DNA of 32,742 nucleotides from JBDKTH01 sp964558295 (GTDB lineage: Bacteria; Planctomycetota; Planctomycetia; Pirellulales; Thermoguttaceae): positions 1 to 32,742 of the forward strand of contig CAZLDQ010000043.1 in the NCBI GenBank assembly GCA_964558295.1, read 5' to 3'. Each line of letters begins with the position of its first letter. Position 1 is the first letter of the stretch. The notes below the pieces were generated by a model. The model made no database searches and was not told the DNA's origin. It saw only the letters and a program-made list of their open reading frames with translations. This document shows positions 15,903-25,482 of the stretch, piece after piece. A program made the translations under genes and the position numbers.

Positions 15903-15942
15903 GAGGTGGACCCCAAAAACTGGACCAGCGGCGAAGAGAGAG
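15903..15942. repeat. Left inverted repeat of the IS3-family element
   Basis: Begins GAGGTGGACCCCAAAAACTG and pairs with the reverse complement of 16683-16722 over 40 bases. The mismatches are at the 8th and 29th positions. Confidence 0.85.
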
Positions 15943-16002
15943 TTTGGACGAGAAACGAGGGTGGGCCAGGGATGGCCGGGGGGTGGTTTCCAGGAGGGAA
16001 GA

Positions 16003-16611
16003 ATGGGCAAGAAGCGGAAGCGGCACGATTCGGGATATAAGGCGAAAGTGGCCTTGGAGGCGGTACGGGGGCGCAAGACGGTGAGCGAACTGTCCAGCCA
16101 GTTCTCGCTCCACTCCAGCCAGATCCAGGCGTGGAAGCGAACGTTGCCGGAGCGTGCCCACGAGGTCTTCGAGGGGCCCAGCCCCGCCAGGCGCGAGGCG
16201 GCCCAGGAGGCGGAGTTGTACGAGCAGATCGGCAGGCTGAAGATGGAACTGGAGTGGGTGAAAAAAAAGCTGCCCAATTCGACTGAGGCTCTGTCGCGTT
16301 GGCCGGCCCCCATGCTTTTTCAACACGGACCAGGGGGCCAGTTCACCAGCGAGGCCTTCACGGGGCGGCTGGAAGCGGCGGGGATCGCCCTCAGCAGGGA
16401 CGGTCGCGGTCGCGCCTTGGACAACGTGTTCATCGAGCGGCTGTGGCGAACGGTGAAATACGAGAACATCTACCTCAAGGATTACGCGACCGTGGACGAA
16501 TTGATCGTAGGACTGGCCGAATACTTCACCGACTACGACGAGAAGCGGTTTCATCAGAGCTTACAGATGCGTACGCCCTGGGAGGTCTACCGGGAAGGCC
16601 TGACAGCCTGA
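16003..16611 (+). pseudogene. IS3-family transposase remnant, OrfA fused to OrfB C-terminus
   Basis: ATG 16003 follows a good AGGAGGG site. Residues 1-88 are an IS3 OrfA: helix-turn-helix region GYKAKVALEAVRGRKTVSEL, then a leucine-zipper-like helix ending LEWVKKK. The A8 run at 16261-16268 is the usual programmed frameshift site. The frame then jumps to the OrfB C-terminus (GGQFTSEAFTGRLEAAGIAL, DNVFIERLWRTVKYENIYL). The first catalytic Asp is deleted. The second is only readable in another frame (NTDQGA at 16322-16339), because one C appears to be lost just after it. The third DDE residue (Glu in FIERLW) remains. The product cannot be an active transposase. Confidence 0.85.
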
Positions 16612-16682
16612 CCGGCCCCAAGGTGACCAACAACCCCAGACAATCGAAACGCCCACCTGCCTGCCCGTCTCCCCTCTCGCTT

Positions 16683-16722
16683 CTCTCTCTTCGGCGCTGG
16701 TCCAGTTTTTGGGGGCCACCTC
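16683..16722. repeat. Right inverted repeat of the IS3-family element
   Basis: Ends TCCAGTTTTTGGGGGCCACC + TC, the reverse complement of the left end. It lies 71 bp after the remnant transposase stop. Confidence 0.85.
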
Positions 16723-16917
16723 GATGACGCCTCGCCCCAAAACCGGAAACCATCGTCCGTGACCCCGAAGAAAGAGGGGAATCTTATTGGGTGGAGCGGG
16801 GGGAGGGATCGAGCGGGGGAAAACGGCTCGACCGGCGGTTTCTTTCCGTGTGAGAAGTCGGTACAATGCCGGGAGTTGGGAAACGATGGGGCTCATCGAG
16901 CACGCAGGCGAATCTCC

Positions 16918-17595
16918 ATGGCGTTGGTTACGTTGCGGGTCTTGGATGGCGCAGATCGGGGGCGGGTGTACGACAGCCTCCCCACCCCGGTGACTATCGG
17001 CCGGGAAGAAGGCAATTCGGTTCAACTGAACGACGAACGGATCAGTCGTTTCCATCTGAAGATCCAGGAAGACCAAGGCAAACTGGTCCTTACGGATCTA
17101 GGCAGCACCAACGGCACCAAGGTCAACGGCGAAGCCGTGCAGTTGTGGCTGTTGCGCCACGGCGACATCATCGCCGTCGGCCGCTCGGTACTCCTGGTCG
17201 GTTCGGAAGAGGAGATCGCCCAGCGTTTAGCTGCGCTGCGTGAGATCAAGCGATCGCCGGGCGGGACGTGGCACGGAGGCGCCATCGAAGAGTTCTCGCC
17301 GGTCGTCTCCCTGGCTTCGGAGTTTCTTTGGGGGAGCAATCCCGAACTGCAAGAACTGCTCCGCTCACCAGCCCCTCCCGAGTTGCCCGGTGATTTAAGT
17401 CCCGGTCAGGCTGCCCAACTTTCCGAATTCCTCCAATACCTCCATCTACGATTGCGAAGCTTGGTCCAGTCGGTCAAAGGCCCCGCCGGGGCAGAGCAGA
17501 TCACTCTTGAGCAGCGTCAGTGGCAGAACCTTCTGGACCTCCACGCCCGCATCGCACGCTACTTGCGCACCATCGGCGAGCCCGAAGAGGAGTAA
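16918..17595 (+). CDS. FHA-domain protein
   Basis: A 225-aa protein. I chose ATG 16918 because the protein then begins MALVTLRVLDGADRGR, the normal FHA first strand; the frame is open further upstream but reads unlike protein. The FHA domain spans about residues 20-95, with the phosphothreonine-binding residues in place: G28-R29, S43-R44-x-H46 and N65-G66 in GSTNGTKVNG. FHA domains bind phosphothreonine peptides, so a role in Ser/Thr kinase signalling is likely. The C-terminal ~110 residues are helical (LSEFLQYLHLRLRSLVQSV) and unrecognised. No membrane segment is present. A TACAAT hexamer at 16862-16867 could be a -10 element. Confidence 0.85.
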   Translation: MALVTLRVLDGADRGRVYDSLPTPVTIGREEGNSVQLNDERISRFHLKIQEDQGKLVLTDLGSTNGTKVNGEAVQLWLLRHGDIIAVGRSVLLVGSEEEIAQRLAALREIKRSPGGTWHGGAIEEFSPVVSLASEFLWGSNPELQELLRSPAPPELPGDLSPGQAAQLSEFLQYLHLRLRSLVQSVKGPAGAEQITLEQRQWQNLLDLHARIARYLRTIGEPEEE

Positions 17596-17768
17596 GAAGG
17601 ATTGGGGATTGGGTCCCCCTGGCGAAGCGGAACCGCGAGGGACCGTCTCACCGTCCCAATATCCTATCCAGAAATCTTACGTAAGCAATTCGGGACTCTG
17701 GCGTGATCTGGAGTTGCGACCCAACGGCGGGCAAGCTCACTGCCTCCCTCGTGCCCCCACAGGGATCG

Positions 17769-17797
17769 GTACAATTCTGAGGAGCGTGCGGTACAAT
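17769..17797 (+). promoter_or_regulatory. Two GGTACAAT boxes upstream of dnaE, possible -10 elements
   Basis: CGGTACAAT occurs twice, 22 bp apart, 63-90 bp before the dnaE start, and once more (16860-16867) upstream of the FHA gene. TACAAT is one base from the consensus -10 hexamer. No good -35 hexamer is seen at standard spacing, so this is a weak call. Confidence 0.25.
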
Positions 17798-17859
17798 CGT
17801 CTTTCGTACCGGTGTCTCGAATGCAGGATGGTTTTTCGCACCCCTGAGTGGCCAGAAGG

Positions 17860-20800
17860 ATGAGCGCACCTCCATTTGTTCATCTTCATTGTCATAGTCA
17901 CTACAGTCTGTTGGATGGCGCTGGCCTCTTAGACCGGCTCATCAATCGGACCAAAGAGCTGGGAATGACCGCCCTGGCGTTGACGGACCATGGCAATCTC
18001 TATGGGGCCTTCGAGTTTTATGAGAAGGCCACGGCCGCCGGGATCAAACCGATCATCGGCTACGAGGCCTACGTCGCCCCGGGGAGCCGCTTCCACAAAG
18101 ACGCCAGCAGCATGAAGGAGGCCAGCTACCACCTGACGCTTCTGGCCGAGAACTACACGGGCATCAAGAACCTGATGAAGATGGCCTCGTCAGCCTTCTT
18201 GGAAGGGTTCTATTTCCGTCCGCGCATCGATAAGCAGTTGCTGGAAGCCCACAAGGAAGGGATTATCTGCTTGAGCGGCTGCGTGTCGAGCGAGTTCAAC
18301 CGGGCGTTGATCGGATCGGCCGAACCCGACTTCCAGAAGGCCATGGAGGTGGCCGACTGGTATGCCCGGCTCTTTCCCGGCCGCTACTACATCGAGATTC
18401 AAAACAACGGCCTGGAGATCCAGCGTCTGGCCACTGAGGCGGCCATTGACGTGGCCAACCGGATGGGCCTGCCCCTGGTGGCAACCAGCGACGTCCACTA
18501 TGTAAATCGCGAGGACTCCGTCGCGCAGGACATCCTGCTCTGCATCAACACGGGCAAATTCCGCACCGACGCAAAGCGGATGCGGATGGAAACCGACGAG
18601 TTCTACCTCCGTAGTCCGGAGGAGATGTACGCGGCCTTCCCGGGTCAGGAAGAGGCGGTGCGCCGCAGCCAGGAGATTGCCGACCGCATTGAGACCGACT
18701 TCGACCATTCCCGGCACTTCCCGGTCTATCAACTGCCGGAAGGGATCGAACCGGCCGATTTCCTCCGCGATTTGTGCATCGAGGGACTGAAGAAGAAGTA
18801 CCTGGGCACGAAGCGGCTCGTCGACGGTCAACTGACGACCGAGGTGATCGAGCGACTGGACCGCGAGTTGGGCGTGATCACCAAACTGGGTTTCCCCAAC
18901 TATTTCTTGATCGTCTGGGACTTCGTGAACTTCGCACGCAGTCACGGAATCGAGGCCACGGCGCGTGGTTCGGGCGTCGGCTCGCTGGTGGCGTTTGCGT
19001 TGGACTTGAGCCGCGTCTGCCCGCTCGAATACGACCTGCTGTTTGAACGGTTTCTGGATATCAACCGTCTGGAACCGCCCGATATCGATATCGACTTCTG
19101 CCAGCAGCGCCGCGCGGAAGTCATCCAGTACGTCAAGGAAAAGTACGGTTACGCGAACGTGGCCCAGATCGGCACCTTCGGGACGATGGCCGCGCGGGCC
19201 GCGATTCGTGACGTGGGGCGTGCGCTCGGGATGCCGATTCCCCAGGTCAATGCGGTCGTGGCCATGGTCCCCGACCAGTTGGGGATCACGCTCAAGAAGG
19301 CCCTGGCCGCGAGCGACGACTTGAAGAAGGCCTACGACTCCGACCCCGAGATCCGCGAGTTGTTGGACTTGGCGATGTCGGTTGAAGGTCTGGCCCGCAA
19401 CGTCGGCACGCACGCTGCAGCGGTGGTGATCGCCGACCGGCCCCTGGACGAATACCTCCCCCTGCAACGTGTGCAAGGGAAGGAGGAAGTCACGACCCAA
19501 TGGGCGATGGCCCAAGTCGAGCATGCCGGGATGCTCAAGATGGACTTCCTCGGCCTGCGCAACCTGACGATCCTCACCAAGGTCGTGGATCTGATCGAGC
19601 AGACCACCGGGAAACGGATCAACCCCTACAGTTTCCCGTTGGACGACAAGGAAACCTTCGCCCTGTTGTGTCGCGGAGAGACGAAGGGGGTGTTCCAGTT
19701 GGAAAGCGGCGGCATCCGCGATCTTTTGCAGCGGATGAAACCCGACCACTTCCGCGACATCATCGCCACCAACGCCCTGTATCGTCCCGGCCCATTGGAA
19801 GGCGGGATGGTCGACGACTACATCGAGGTGAAGCACGGGCGCAAGAAGCCCGAGTACAAACACCCGGTGATGGAAGAAATCCTCGCTGAAACGCACGGGG
19901 TGATGCTCTACCAGGAGCAGGTGATGCGGATCCTCAACCGCCTCGGCGGAATCGAACTGGCTGCCGCCTACACCTGCATCAAGGCCATCAGCAAGAAGAA
20001 GTTGCCGGTCATTGAAAAGAACAAATCGCAGTTCATCAAGGGCGCCCAAGAAAAGGGGCTCACCGCGCAAGATGCGGAAGAGCTTTTCAGCCTGATCGAG
20101 AAATTCGCCGGATACGGATTCAACAAGAGCCATTCGACGGCCTACGCGTTGGTGGCCTACATGACGGCCTACCTCAAAGCCCACTACCCGGTGGAGTTTA
20201 TGGCCGCGCTTCTGACCAGCGACATCTCAACCCGGAATTTTACGCACAAAGACGCGTTGGTCGAACACATCGAAGACTGCCAGCGGATGAAGATCGAGGT
20301 CGTTCCCCCCGATGTCAACCGCTCGGACGTGGAATTCGGCGTCGCCAACGGCAAGATCATCTTCGGTCTTTCGGCAATCAAGGGGTGTGGCGGCGCGGCG
20401 GCCGAATCGATCGTTGCGGAACGCAAGGCCAAGGGCCCGTTCAAGAGTATTTTTGATTTCTGCGAGCGACTCGATTCCGGCTCCGTCGGCCGGGGTTCGA
20501 TCGAAGCGTTGATCAAGGCCGGCGCATTTGATTCGCTCGGCGCCAAGCGGGCTCAGTTGTTCGCTGTCCTCGATCGGGCCCTCCAGTCCGGGGCGGCGGC
20601 CGCCGCCGATCGCCGCCGCGGCCAAAAAGGGCTCTTCGGCGACGAAGACGAGGAAGAGGCGAAGGAAACCGTCAACGCCTCGCTGCCCGACATCCCCGAG
20701 TGGGAAGAACGCGACAAGCTGACCAAAGAAAAGGAAGTCCTCGGCTTCTACCTGACCAGCCATCCGCTGGCTCAGCACGCCAAGCTCCTGCAGACCTATT

Positions 20801-21450
20801 GTTCCCACACGAGCAAGCAAGCGGCCGCCCTGCCCCATCGCACTCCGTGTATGCTCGGAGGAATGCTTGCAGCAATCAAGATCGCCCACACCAAGAATCC
20901 CCAGCCAGGCAAACCGTCGAAATATGCGATGTTCGACCTGGAAGACACCGAGGGGATCATGCGCTGCATCCTCTGGCCGGAGCCGTATCTCCACTACGGG
21001 GAACTGGTCCAACCCGACGCAATTCTCGTGGTCCTCGGCAAGATCGACAAGCGACCGGGCAGCGAGGAGGCCAATTTCATCGTCGACGAATTGATCCCCC
21101 TGAACGAGGTGGAAGCCCGCTACACCAAGGGGATCTTGATCCGAATCTCGGAGCAAATCCATGGAATCCGCGGTATGGAACAGCTCTATGAAATCCTCCG
21201 CGGCTACCCGGGCAATTGCGATCTGAAGTTGCTCGTCGGCTTGGCCGACGGCCGCCGCGTGCAGTTGGACTGCGAGGGGCTGCGCGTGGACCTCAACAGC
21301 GAGATGCGTAATCGGGTCGACGAATTGCTCGGCCCGGGCAACGTCCGCCTGATTGCCGCCCCACACGCCAAGCCCAATGGCAACGGGAATGGCAACGGCA
21401 AGGGCAACGGCAAGGGGAACAGCTACGCGCGGCGGTCTCAAGGGGCGTGA
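17860..21450 (+). CDS. dnaE: DNA polymerase III subunit alpha
   Basis: The replicative polymerase subunit, about 1196 aa, close to the usual ~1160. ATG 17860 gives MSAPPFVHLHCHSHYSLLDG, the family N-terminus; a GTG at 17848 would add four residues. The PHP domain (about 5-280) keeps HLHCHSHYS, LTDHGNLYG and TSDVHY, so its metal site may be intact, unlike in E. coli. The polymerase active site shows the Asp-rich strand D408-I-D410-I-D412 (PPDIDIDFC) and D562 (LKMDFLGL). A helix-hairpin-helix region and an OB fold (MLGGMLAAIKIAHTKN, then YAMFDLEDTEG) follow. The last ~20 residues are a Gly/Asn/Lys repeat tail that replaces the usual tau-binding end. It follows the FHA gene by 264 bp. Confidence 0.97.
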   Translation: MSAPPFVHLHCHSHYSLLDGAGLLDRLINRTKELGMTALALTDHGNLYGAFEFYEKATAAGIKPIIGYEAYVAPGSRFHKDASSMKEASYHLTLLAENYTGIKNLMKMASSAFLEGFYFRPRIDKQLLEAHKEGIICLSGCVSSEFNRALIGSAEPDFQKAMEVADWYARLFPGRYYIEIQNNGLEIQRLATEAAIDVANRMGLPLVATSDVHYVNREDSVAQDILLCINTGKFRTDAKRMRMETDEFYLRSPEEMYAAFPGQEEAVRRSQEIADRIETDFDHSRHFPVYQLPEGIEPADFLRDLCIEGLKKKYLGTKRLVDGQLTTEVIERLDRELGVITKLGFPNYFLIVWDFVNFARSHGIEATARGSGVGSLVAFALDLSRVCPLEYDLLFERFLDINRLEPPDIDIDFCQQRRAEVIQYVKEKYGYANVAQIGTFGTMAARAAIRDVGRALGMPIPQVNAVVAMVPDQLGITLKKALAASDDLKKAYDSDPEIRELLDLAMSVEGLARNVGTHAAAVVIADRPLDEYLPLQRVQGKEEVTTQWAMAQVEHAGMLKMDFLGLRNLTILTKVVDLIEQTTGKRINPYSFPLDDKETFALLCRGETKGVFQLESGGIRDLLQRMKPDHFRDIIATNALYRPGPLEGGMVDDYIEVKHGRKKPEYKHPVMEEILAETHGVMLYQEQVMRILNRLGGIELAAAYTCIKAISKKKLPVIEKNKSQFIKGAQEKGLTAQDAEELFSLIEKFAGYGFNKSHSTAYALVAYMTAYLKAHYPVEFMAALLTSDISTRNFTHKDALVEHIEDCQRMKIEVVPPDVNRSDVEFGVANGKIIFGLSAIKGCGGAAAESIVAERKAKGPFKSIFDFCERLDSGSVGRGSIEALIKAGAFDSLGAKRAQLFAVLDRALQSGAAAAADRRRGQKGLFGDEDEEEAKETVNASLPDIPEWEERDKLTKEKEVLGFYLTSHPLAQHAKLLQTYCSHTSKQAAALPHRTPCMLGGMLAAIKIAHTKNPQPGKPSKYAMFDLEDTEGIMRCILWPEPYLHYGELVQPDAILVVLGKIDKRPGSEEANFIVDELIPLNEVEARYTKGILIRISEQIHGIRGMEQLYEILRGYPGNCDLKLLVGLADGRRVQLDCEGLRVDLNSEMRNRVDELLGPGNVRLIAAPHAKPNGNGNGNGKGNGKGNSYARRSQGA

Positions 21451-21741
21451 CCCCCCCGCCCAACGGATGATCCAACTCCTCTTCCGGACCGAAATCTCGA
21501 CAGACTGAGCCGACATTCAGCCTCCGACCAGCCTGCCGGAACTTCCAATTTGCGGGGAATTACTTGCTTTGCGCAAATTGCCCAATTAAGATCGATAACA
21601 TGGCCTCCAAGCTGCCGCGCAAGCGGTGCTTCATGTCGTAACTTCGGGATTTGTCAGGCCAATTCCACGCCTCCCGCGCTGGCACGCGTGCCGACCTCGG
21701 TGGGTGTATCGAACCGCTTCGTCGAAAGGGAGAACTTGCTC

Positions 21742-23157
21742 ATGCGCAGGCAAGCCGTTGATTTCCGGAGACTGCTTCTGGGAATGGCGATTGGACTGGT
21801 ATTGCTCGGCTTCGCGCCAGGCCTCGCCCTCGCCCAAAACAATAACAACAACAATAACAACAACAATAACGGCGATGACGACACCCCCACGATGTCCGGT
21901 ATTGCGGTCGACGCCCAAGGCGTGCTGCACCGGTTGGTCGGCCGTGACTCGACGGGTATGCTCGCCCGCGAGCGGATCGCCGCGGCCCGGTCCTCGCTGC
22001 CGCGCAACGTGATCGCCTTCAGCGCGATGCGCAAGGTCTCGCTGCAGCGGCTGGAAAAGGCGTTGGAAAACGCCAACGGCGCGTTGAACGACGAGATGCG
22101 GTATCTGGCTGGCCTGCTGCGAGTGAAGTACGTCTTCTTCTATCCGGAGAGCAAGGATATCGTCTTGGCCGGCCCGGCCGAAGGGTGGGTCGATCTGGAC
22201 GGCCAAGTCGTTGGGATCACTTCCTTCCGACCCACGCTGCAGTTGCAAGACCTGGTGGTGGCCCTGCGGGCGTTCCCACCGGATCGGGAAGGCCAACCGC
22301 TGATTGGCTGCTCGATCGACCCGACCCCCGAAGGGCTGTCGTCGATGCAGCAGTTCCTGCGGAGCTTCGGCTCGACCGCTTATCCCGGCCAGACGGAAAC
22401 GATCGTCGCCAACTTGAAGAACAGCCTCGGTCTGCAGATGATCTCGGTCGACGGCGTGTCGGCCAAGACGCACTTCGCCCAGGTGCTCGTGGAGGCCGAC
22501 TATCGGATGAAGTTGATCGGCATCGGCCTGGAGCAGCCGCCGGTGAAAATGGTCAGTTTTGTCGACAAGGTCAATCCGGCCGCCGTCTCGCGTAACGCCT
22601 TGTTCCGCTGGTTCTTCGTGCCCGACTACCAGTGCGTGCGGGTCAGTGAAGACGGGCTGGCCATGGAGCTCGTCGGCGACGGTGTGAAACTGGTCGGCGA
22701 AGACGAACTGGTGTCGGGCCAAGGCGAACGCAAGGGCTCGGGTAAGTCGAGCCAGGCCAGCATGGCCTTCTGCAAGAGCTTCACGCAGAAATACGCGCAA
22801 CTGGCCGAGCGGATCCCGGTCTACGCCCAACTGCGCAACGTGATCGACTTGGCTGTGGCCGCTGCGTTCATTCAGCAGCAGGGCTACTACGACAAGGCCG
22901 GCTGGAAGCTGGAAACCTTCGGCAACGAAAAAGCGTTTGCCGTGGAACTCTACAACCCGCCGAAGCAGGTCGAATCGGCCGTGGCCGCCATTTGGAAAGG
23001 GAACCGGCTGGTGACCCCGATCGGCGGCGGCGTGCAGATCGAACCGACCCTCGCCCTGAAGGCCGAAAACCTCCTAAAGGACAACGAGGGGCAGGTGGCC
23101 AAGGCCCACCGTGAGACCAAGCTCAACCTGCCCAAAGACCGCTGGTGGTGGGACTGA
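21742..23157 (+). CDS. Secreted DUF1598-like protein with poly-Asn stretch
   Basis: A 471-aa protein with a signal peptide (MRRQAVDFRRLLLGMAIGLV, cleavage near ALAQ). ATG 21742 is chosen because an AGGGAG site lies 9 bases upstream and the signal peptide starts there. Immediately after the cleavage site come 11 consecutive Asn residues and then Gly-Asp-Asp-Asp. The central segment LKNSLGLQMISVDGVSAKTH and VLVEADYRMKLIGIGLE resembles the planctomycete DUF1598 family as I remember it, whose function is unknown. The protein is exported, probably periplasmic; there is no membrane anchor other than the signal sequence. It is 291 bp after dnaE. Confidence 0.75.
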   Translation: MRRQAVDFRRLLLGMAIGLVLLGFAPGLALAQNNNNNNNNNNNGDDDTPTMSGIAVDAQGVLHRLVGRDSTGMLARERIAAARSSLPRNVIAFSAMRKVSLQRLEKALENANGALNDEMRYLAGLLRVKYVFFYPESKDIVLAGPAEGWVDLDGQVVGITSFRPTLQLQDLVVALRAFPPDREGQPLIGCSIDPTPEGLSSMQQFLRSFGSTAYPGQTETIVANLKNSLGLQMISVDGVSAKTHFAQVLVEADYRMKLIGIGLEQPPVKMVSFVDKVNPAAVSRNALFRWFFVPDYQCVRVSEDGLAMELVGDGVKLVGEDELVSGQGERKGSGKSSQASMAFCKSFTQKYAQLAERIPVYAQLRNVIDLAVAAAFIQQQGYYDKAGWKLETFGNEKAFAVELYNPPKQVESAVAAIWKGNRLVTPIGGGVQIEPTLALKAENLLKDNEGQVAKAHRETKLNLPKDRWWWD

Positions 23158-23357
23158 GCGGTCGCCGAGTGACGAGCGCTCCAGGGGCCTCTCGGATCTC
23201 CTCGGGCACTCTGGTGCAAGCGTGTGTCACCATCGCCGAGCATAACGGCCCGAGAGGCGAATTGCGAGGGGCGTTTTGGGCCACGTCGAGGACGGAAAGC
23301 AAAGCGGCAAACGAGGAAGACCTCAAGCCAGCTATACGCTTCTCCCGCGAGTCTTTC

Positions 23358-24983
23358 TTACACTGTTCCTCCCAGCGTCTTGCCAGCCTTGAAGGCTCGA
23401 CGAGTGGTGTCGGCGGGGTAATGGTGGGGCGGAAGGAGTTGGTGGGGGAGTGCATCGCAGGAGCGATAAAGGGCTTCGAGAAGGCCCAGGTAGTCGGCGT
23501 GATGCAGACGGGTCAATTCGTGGTGGACGCGCAGCCCGACGAGCAATCGGGAGTAGCGGGTCGTTTCGGCAGCGACCTTGTCAACGAGTAAAGCGGCTTG
23601 GGCGGTAATCCGATCGCGCAGGCTGGGCTGCGCGGCGAACTGTCGCACGAGACGCCGCAAGCCCTGGCGATTGACGTGCAGGGCGATCCGCACGGCGCGC
23701 AAGGCTTCCGCCTGGTCCGGGGCAAGCAAGCCTGGACGCACTGTCGAAAGAAACTCCAGCAAGGCCGAGCGATCGACGCCCGCCCGTTCCATCTGCCGCC
23801 GGTAGGGCTCGATCTGCCGGGGTTCCAGGCCGGCGGCTTCCAGGTCACAGGCAGCCGTATAGCCGAGGCTGCCGTCGAGATACTCGGGATCGAACTGAGC
23901 GCGAAGGCTCGTGGCCGACAGGAAACAGGGGAGCACCATGCGTTCCAGCATGCGCCGGGCATCGACAAGATCCTCGCCAAAGACGCGAGCCAACAGAAGA
24001 CGACGCCGCTGGAGGAGATCCTCCCGCGCGCCGGAAAACTGGTCGAGCCAAGCCTCGTGCTCTTCGCCGGGCCAGAGCAAGGCTTGGGCATTGAAATAGT
24101 CGGTATCGTACTTCCGGTTCAGCCAAGTCAGGGCCTCGCCGACCTGGACGCCGATCGCCCGGGTAATCATCGTCATCCACAGCTTCTGCGATAAACGGCG
24201 TGGAAGACAGCGGAAGTGAGCCATCCGGCCATGGCGCACTTCGCGTTTGACGGCGCAAAGCGTGGCGCTGGCTTCATACTGTTCGTTGAGCTTGACGTCG
24301 CTGCGGTCGAAGTAGGCGCCGTTGCGCCAGTCTTCGAGGAAACGCAGATCAAGTCCCAGGTGGTAGCGCTGCCGGGGCTGGGACTGATCCCGTTCCAAGG
24401 CAAACAGAGCGCGACGGAGGAATTGTTGCCGGGCGTAGGCTGCCGAGGAGAGGGGCCCTTCCGGAACGGCGATCACGTGGGCCGGGCACTCCAGCGGATG
24501 CGGATGGATCTGAGTCAGGTCGGATCCAATCGCCCATTCGAATTCATAGACCCGCTCCCAGAGCGCATCGAGATGCTGATCTTGCTGGGACTTGCGATAG
24601 TCCTCCATCAAGTCGAGATCCGCCGCCTGGGCTACATTCGCCAGCCGGGTGAAGAACAGGTTGGGGATGTTCTTGAGCACCAGGCCACTGGCCAAGGTGG
24701 TGCTGCCGACCAATAGCGGCAGGGCAATCGCCACCCGGGCCGGATAGGTGGCGACGCCGGGGAGAAAATTCCCCAGGTAGCCCAACAGGCAGACGGCGGC
24801 CGTGGCCGTGCTGTAGCGCAGACTGCGACGATAGAGGAAATCGCCGACAAGATAGAGGGCGTCCAGGAAACTGATCAGCCGGCAGATGTGCTTCAAGGGG
24901 CCCTTGGGCTTGGACGGCGCAGACGCCGACGCCCCTTTGGACTCAAGCGAGGACGCTGGATGCATGGCACGAGTAAACCGCAT
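23358..24983 (-). CDS. Large protein of unknown function with two membrane segments
   Basis: About 541 aa from ATG 24983; an upstream ATG at 25022 would give 554 aa and one at 24965 would give 535 aa. I chose 24983 because GGCAGG lies six bases before it. Two hydrophobic stretches sit near residues 60-108 (AAVCLLGYLGNFLPGVATYP, then ALPLLVGSTTLASGLVL). The remaining ~430 residues are soluble, Arg- and Leu-rich and helical, with many charged amphipathic segments. I recognise no catalytic motif. The 5' end overlaps the 3' end of the GlsB-like gene on the same strand, suggesting co-transcription. The family is probably lineage-specific. Confidence 0.7.
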   Translation of the reverse strand: MRFTRAMHPASSLESKGASASAPSKPKGPLKHICRLISFLDALYLVGDFLYRRSLRYSTATAAVCLLGYLGNFLPGVATYPARVAIALPLLVGSTTLASGLVLKNIPNLFFTRLANVAQAADLDLMEDYRKSQQDQHLDALWERVYEFEWAIGSDLTQIHPHPLECPAHVIAVPEGPLSSAAYARQQFLRRALFALERDQSQPRQRYHLGLDLRFLEDWRNGAYFDRSDVKLNEQYEASATLCAVKREVRHGRMAHFRCLPRRLSQKLWMTMITRAIGVQVGEALTWLNRKYDTDYFNAQALLWPGEEHEAWLDQFSGAREDLLQRRRLLLARVFGEDLVDARRMLERMVLPCFLSATSLRAQFDPEYLDGSLGYTAACDLEAAGLEPRQIEPYRRQMERAGVDRSALLEFLSTVRPGLLAPDQAEALRAVRIALHVNRQGLRRLVRQFAAQPSLRDRITAQAALLVDKVAAETTRYSRLLVGLRVHHELTRLHHADYLGLLEALYRSCDALPHQLLPPHHYPADTTRRAFKAGKTLGGTV

Positions 24984-25482
24984 GAACGACCTGCCGTTTC
25001 TGAGGGCGGAACGGCCTCTCATTGCCTACGGTACTTCCGCGGTCGCTCGACTGCAAGCGCCAGCCAGCGCGGGGCTCCCGCTGGCGGAGCCTCCCGTCAC
25101 TCTTCCTCGATGTCTGCACGGCCGGCACGCGGCGGACGCGCCGGGTGCGTCGAAACTGGGGACGGGGCATGCGCCCCCCTTCGGTAAACCAGTAACCGGC
25201 CAGAAGCCGGTAAAAGGCCAACAGGACAAACGCCCCGGCCGTGGCCACAACGAGCCCCAGGAGACTCAAGGGGGTCACACGCTGCTGACAATAATAACTG
25301 AGCGTGGCACAGCCGATCACGGTGCCGCCAATCCCCATGGCCAGGGTGGCCACCGCTCCTCCTGGATCGCGGCCGGGCATGATCGCTTTGGCCAAGAGCC
25401 CGACGAGCGTCCCAAAACCGATCCAGACGAGAGTGTCATTCGCCCACTGACCGAGTTGGGTGTTTAGCGGCAAGCTCTCCAT
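24943..25482 (-). CDS. GlsB/YeaQ/YmgE-type small membrane protein with C-terminal extension
   Basis: A 179-aa protein starting at ATG 25482 with GGGAG upstream. Residues ~18-92 hold three membrane segments: WIGFGTLVGLLAKAIMPG, GGAVATLAMGIGGTVIGCAT and LLGLVVATAGAFVLLAFYRL. The first two follow the transglycosylase-associated (GlsB/YeaQ) pattern, with a Gly-rich, PGRDPGG turn between them. Typical members are ~80-90 aa, so the Arg-rich tail of ~80 residues is unusual and may be partly unstructured or shortened in vivo. The role of the family is unclear beyond stress association. The gene lies downstream of csrA and overlaps the next gene. Confidence 0.7.
   Translation of the reverse strand: MESLPLNTQLGQWANDTLVWIGFGTLVGLLAKAIMPGRDPGGAVATLAMGIGGTVIGCATLSYYCQQRVTPLSLLGLVVATAGAFVLLAFYRLLAGYWFTEGGRMPRPQFRRTRRVRRVPAVQTSRKSDGRLRQREPRAGWRLQSSDRGSTVGNERPFRPQKRQVVHAVYSCHASSVLA

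Larger units (their letters stand above)
15903..16722 (+). mobile_element. Decayed IS3-family insertion sequence, internally deleted
   Basis: The element is 820 bp, bounded by ~40-bp inverted repeats that differ at only two internal positions. Autonomous IS3-family elements are usually 1.2-1.5 kb, so roughly 500 bp or more is missing. The internal coding sequence joins an OrfA-like N-terminus to the C-terminal quarter of an OrfB-like DDE transposase. No convincing target-site duplication is visible, but the exact ends are ambiguous by a few bases. It marks the boundary between the defence island and the housekeeping genes, and it interrupts a small membrane-protein gene. Confidence 0.85.

Noticed and set aside
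15843..16730. Target-site duplication of the IS element
   Set aside because: ATG/GATG near both ends can be aligned only by shifting the ends; no consistent 3-4 bp duplication is seen.
17596..17640. Terminator after the FHA gene (GGTCCC ... GGGACC)
   Set aside because: The arms are only 6 bp with a 21-base loop and no T-run.
18190..20184. Long open frame on - (664 codons) opposite dnaE
   Set aside because: It mirrors dnaE codon bias and shows no protein-like domains.
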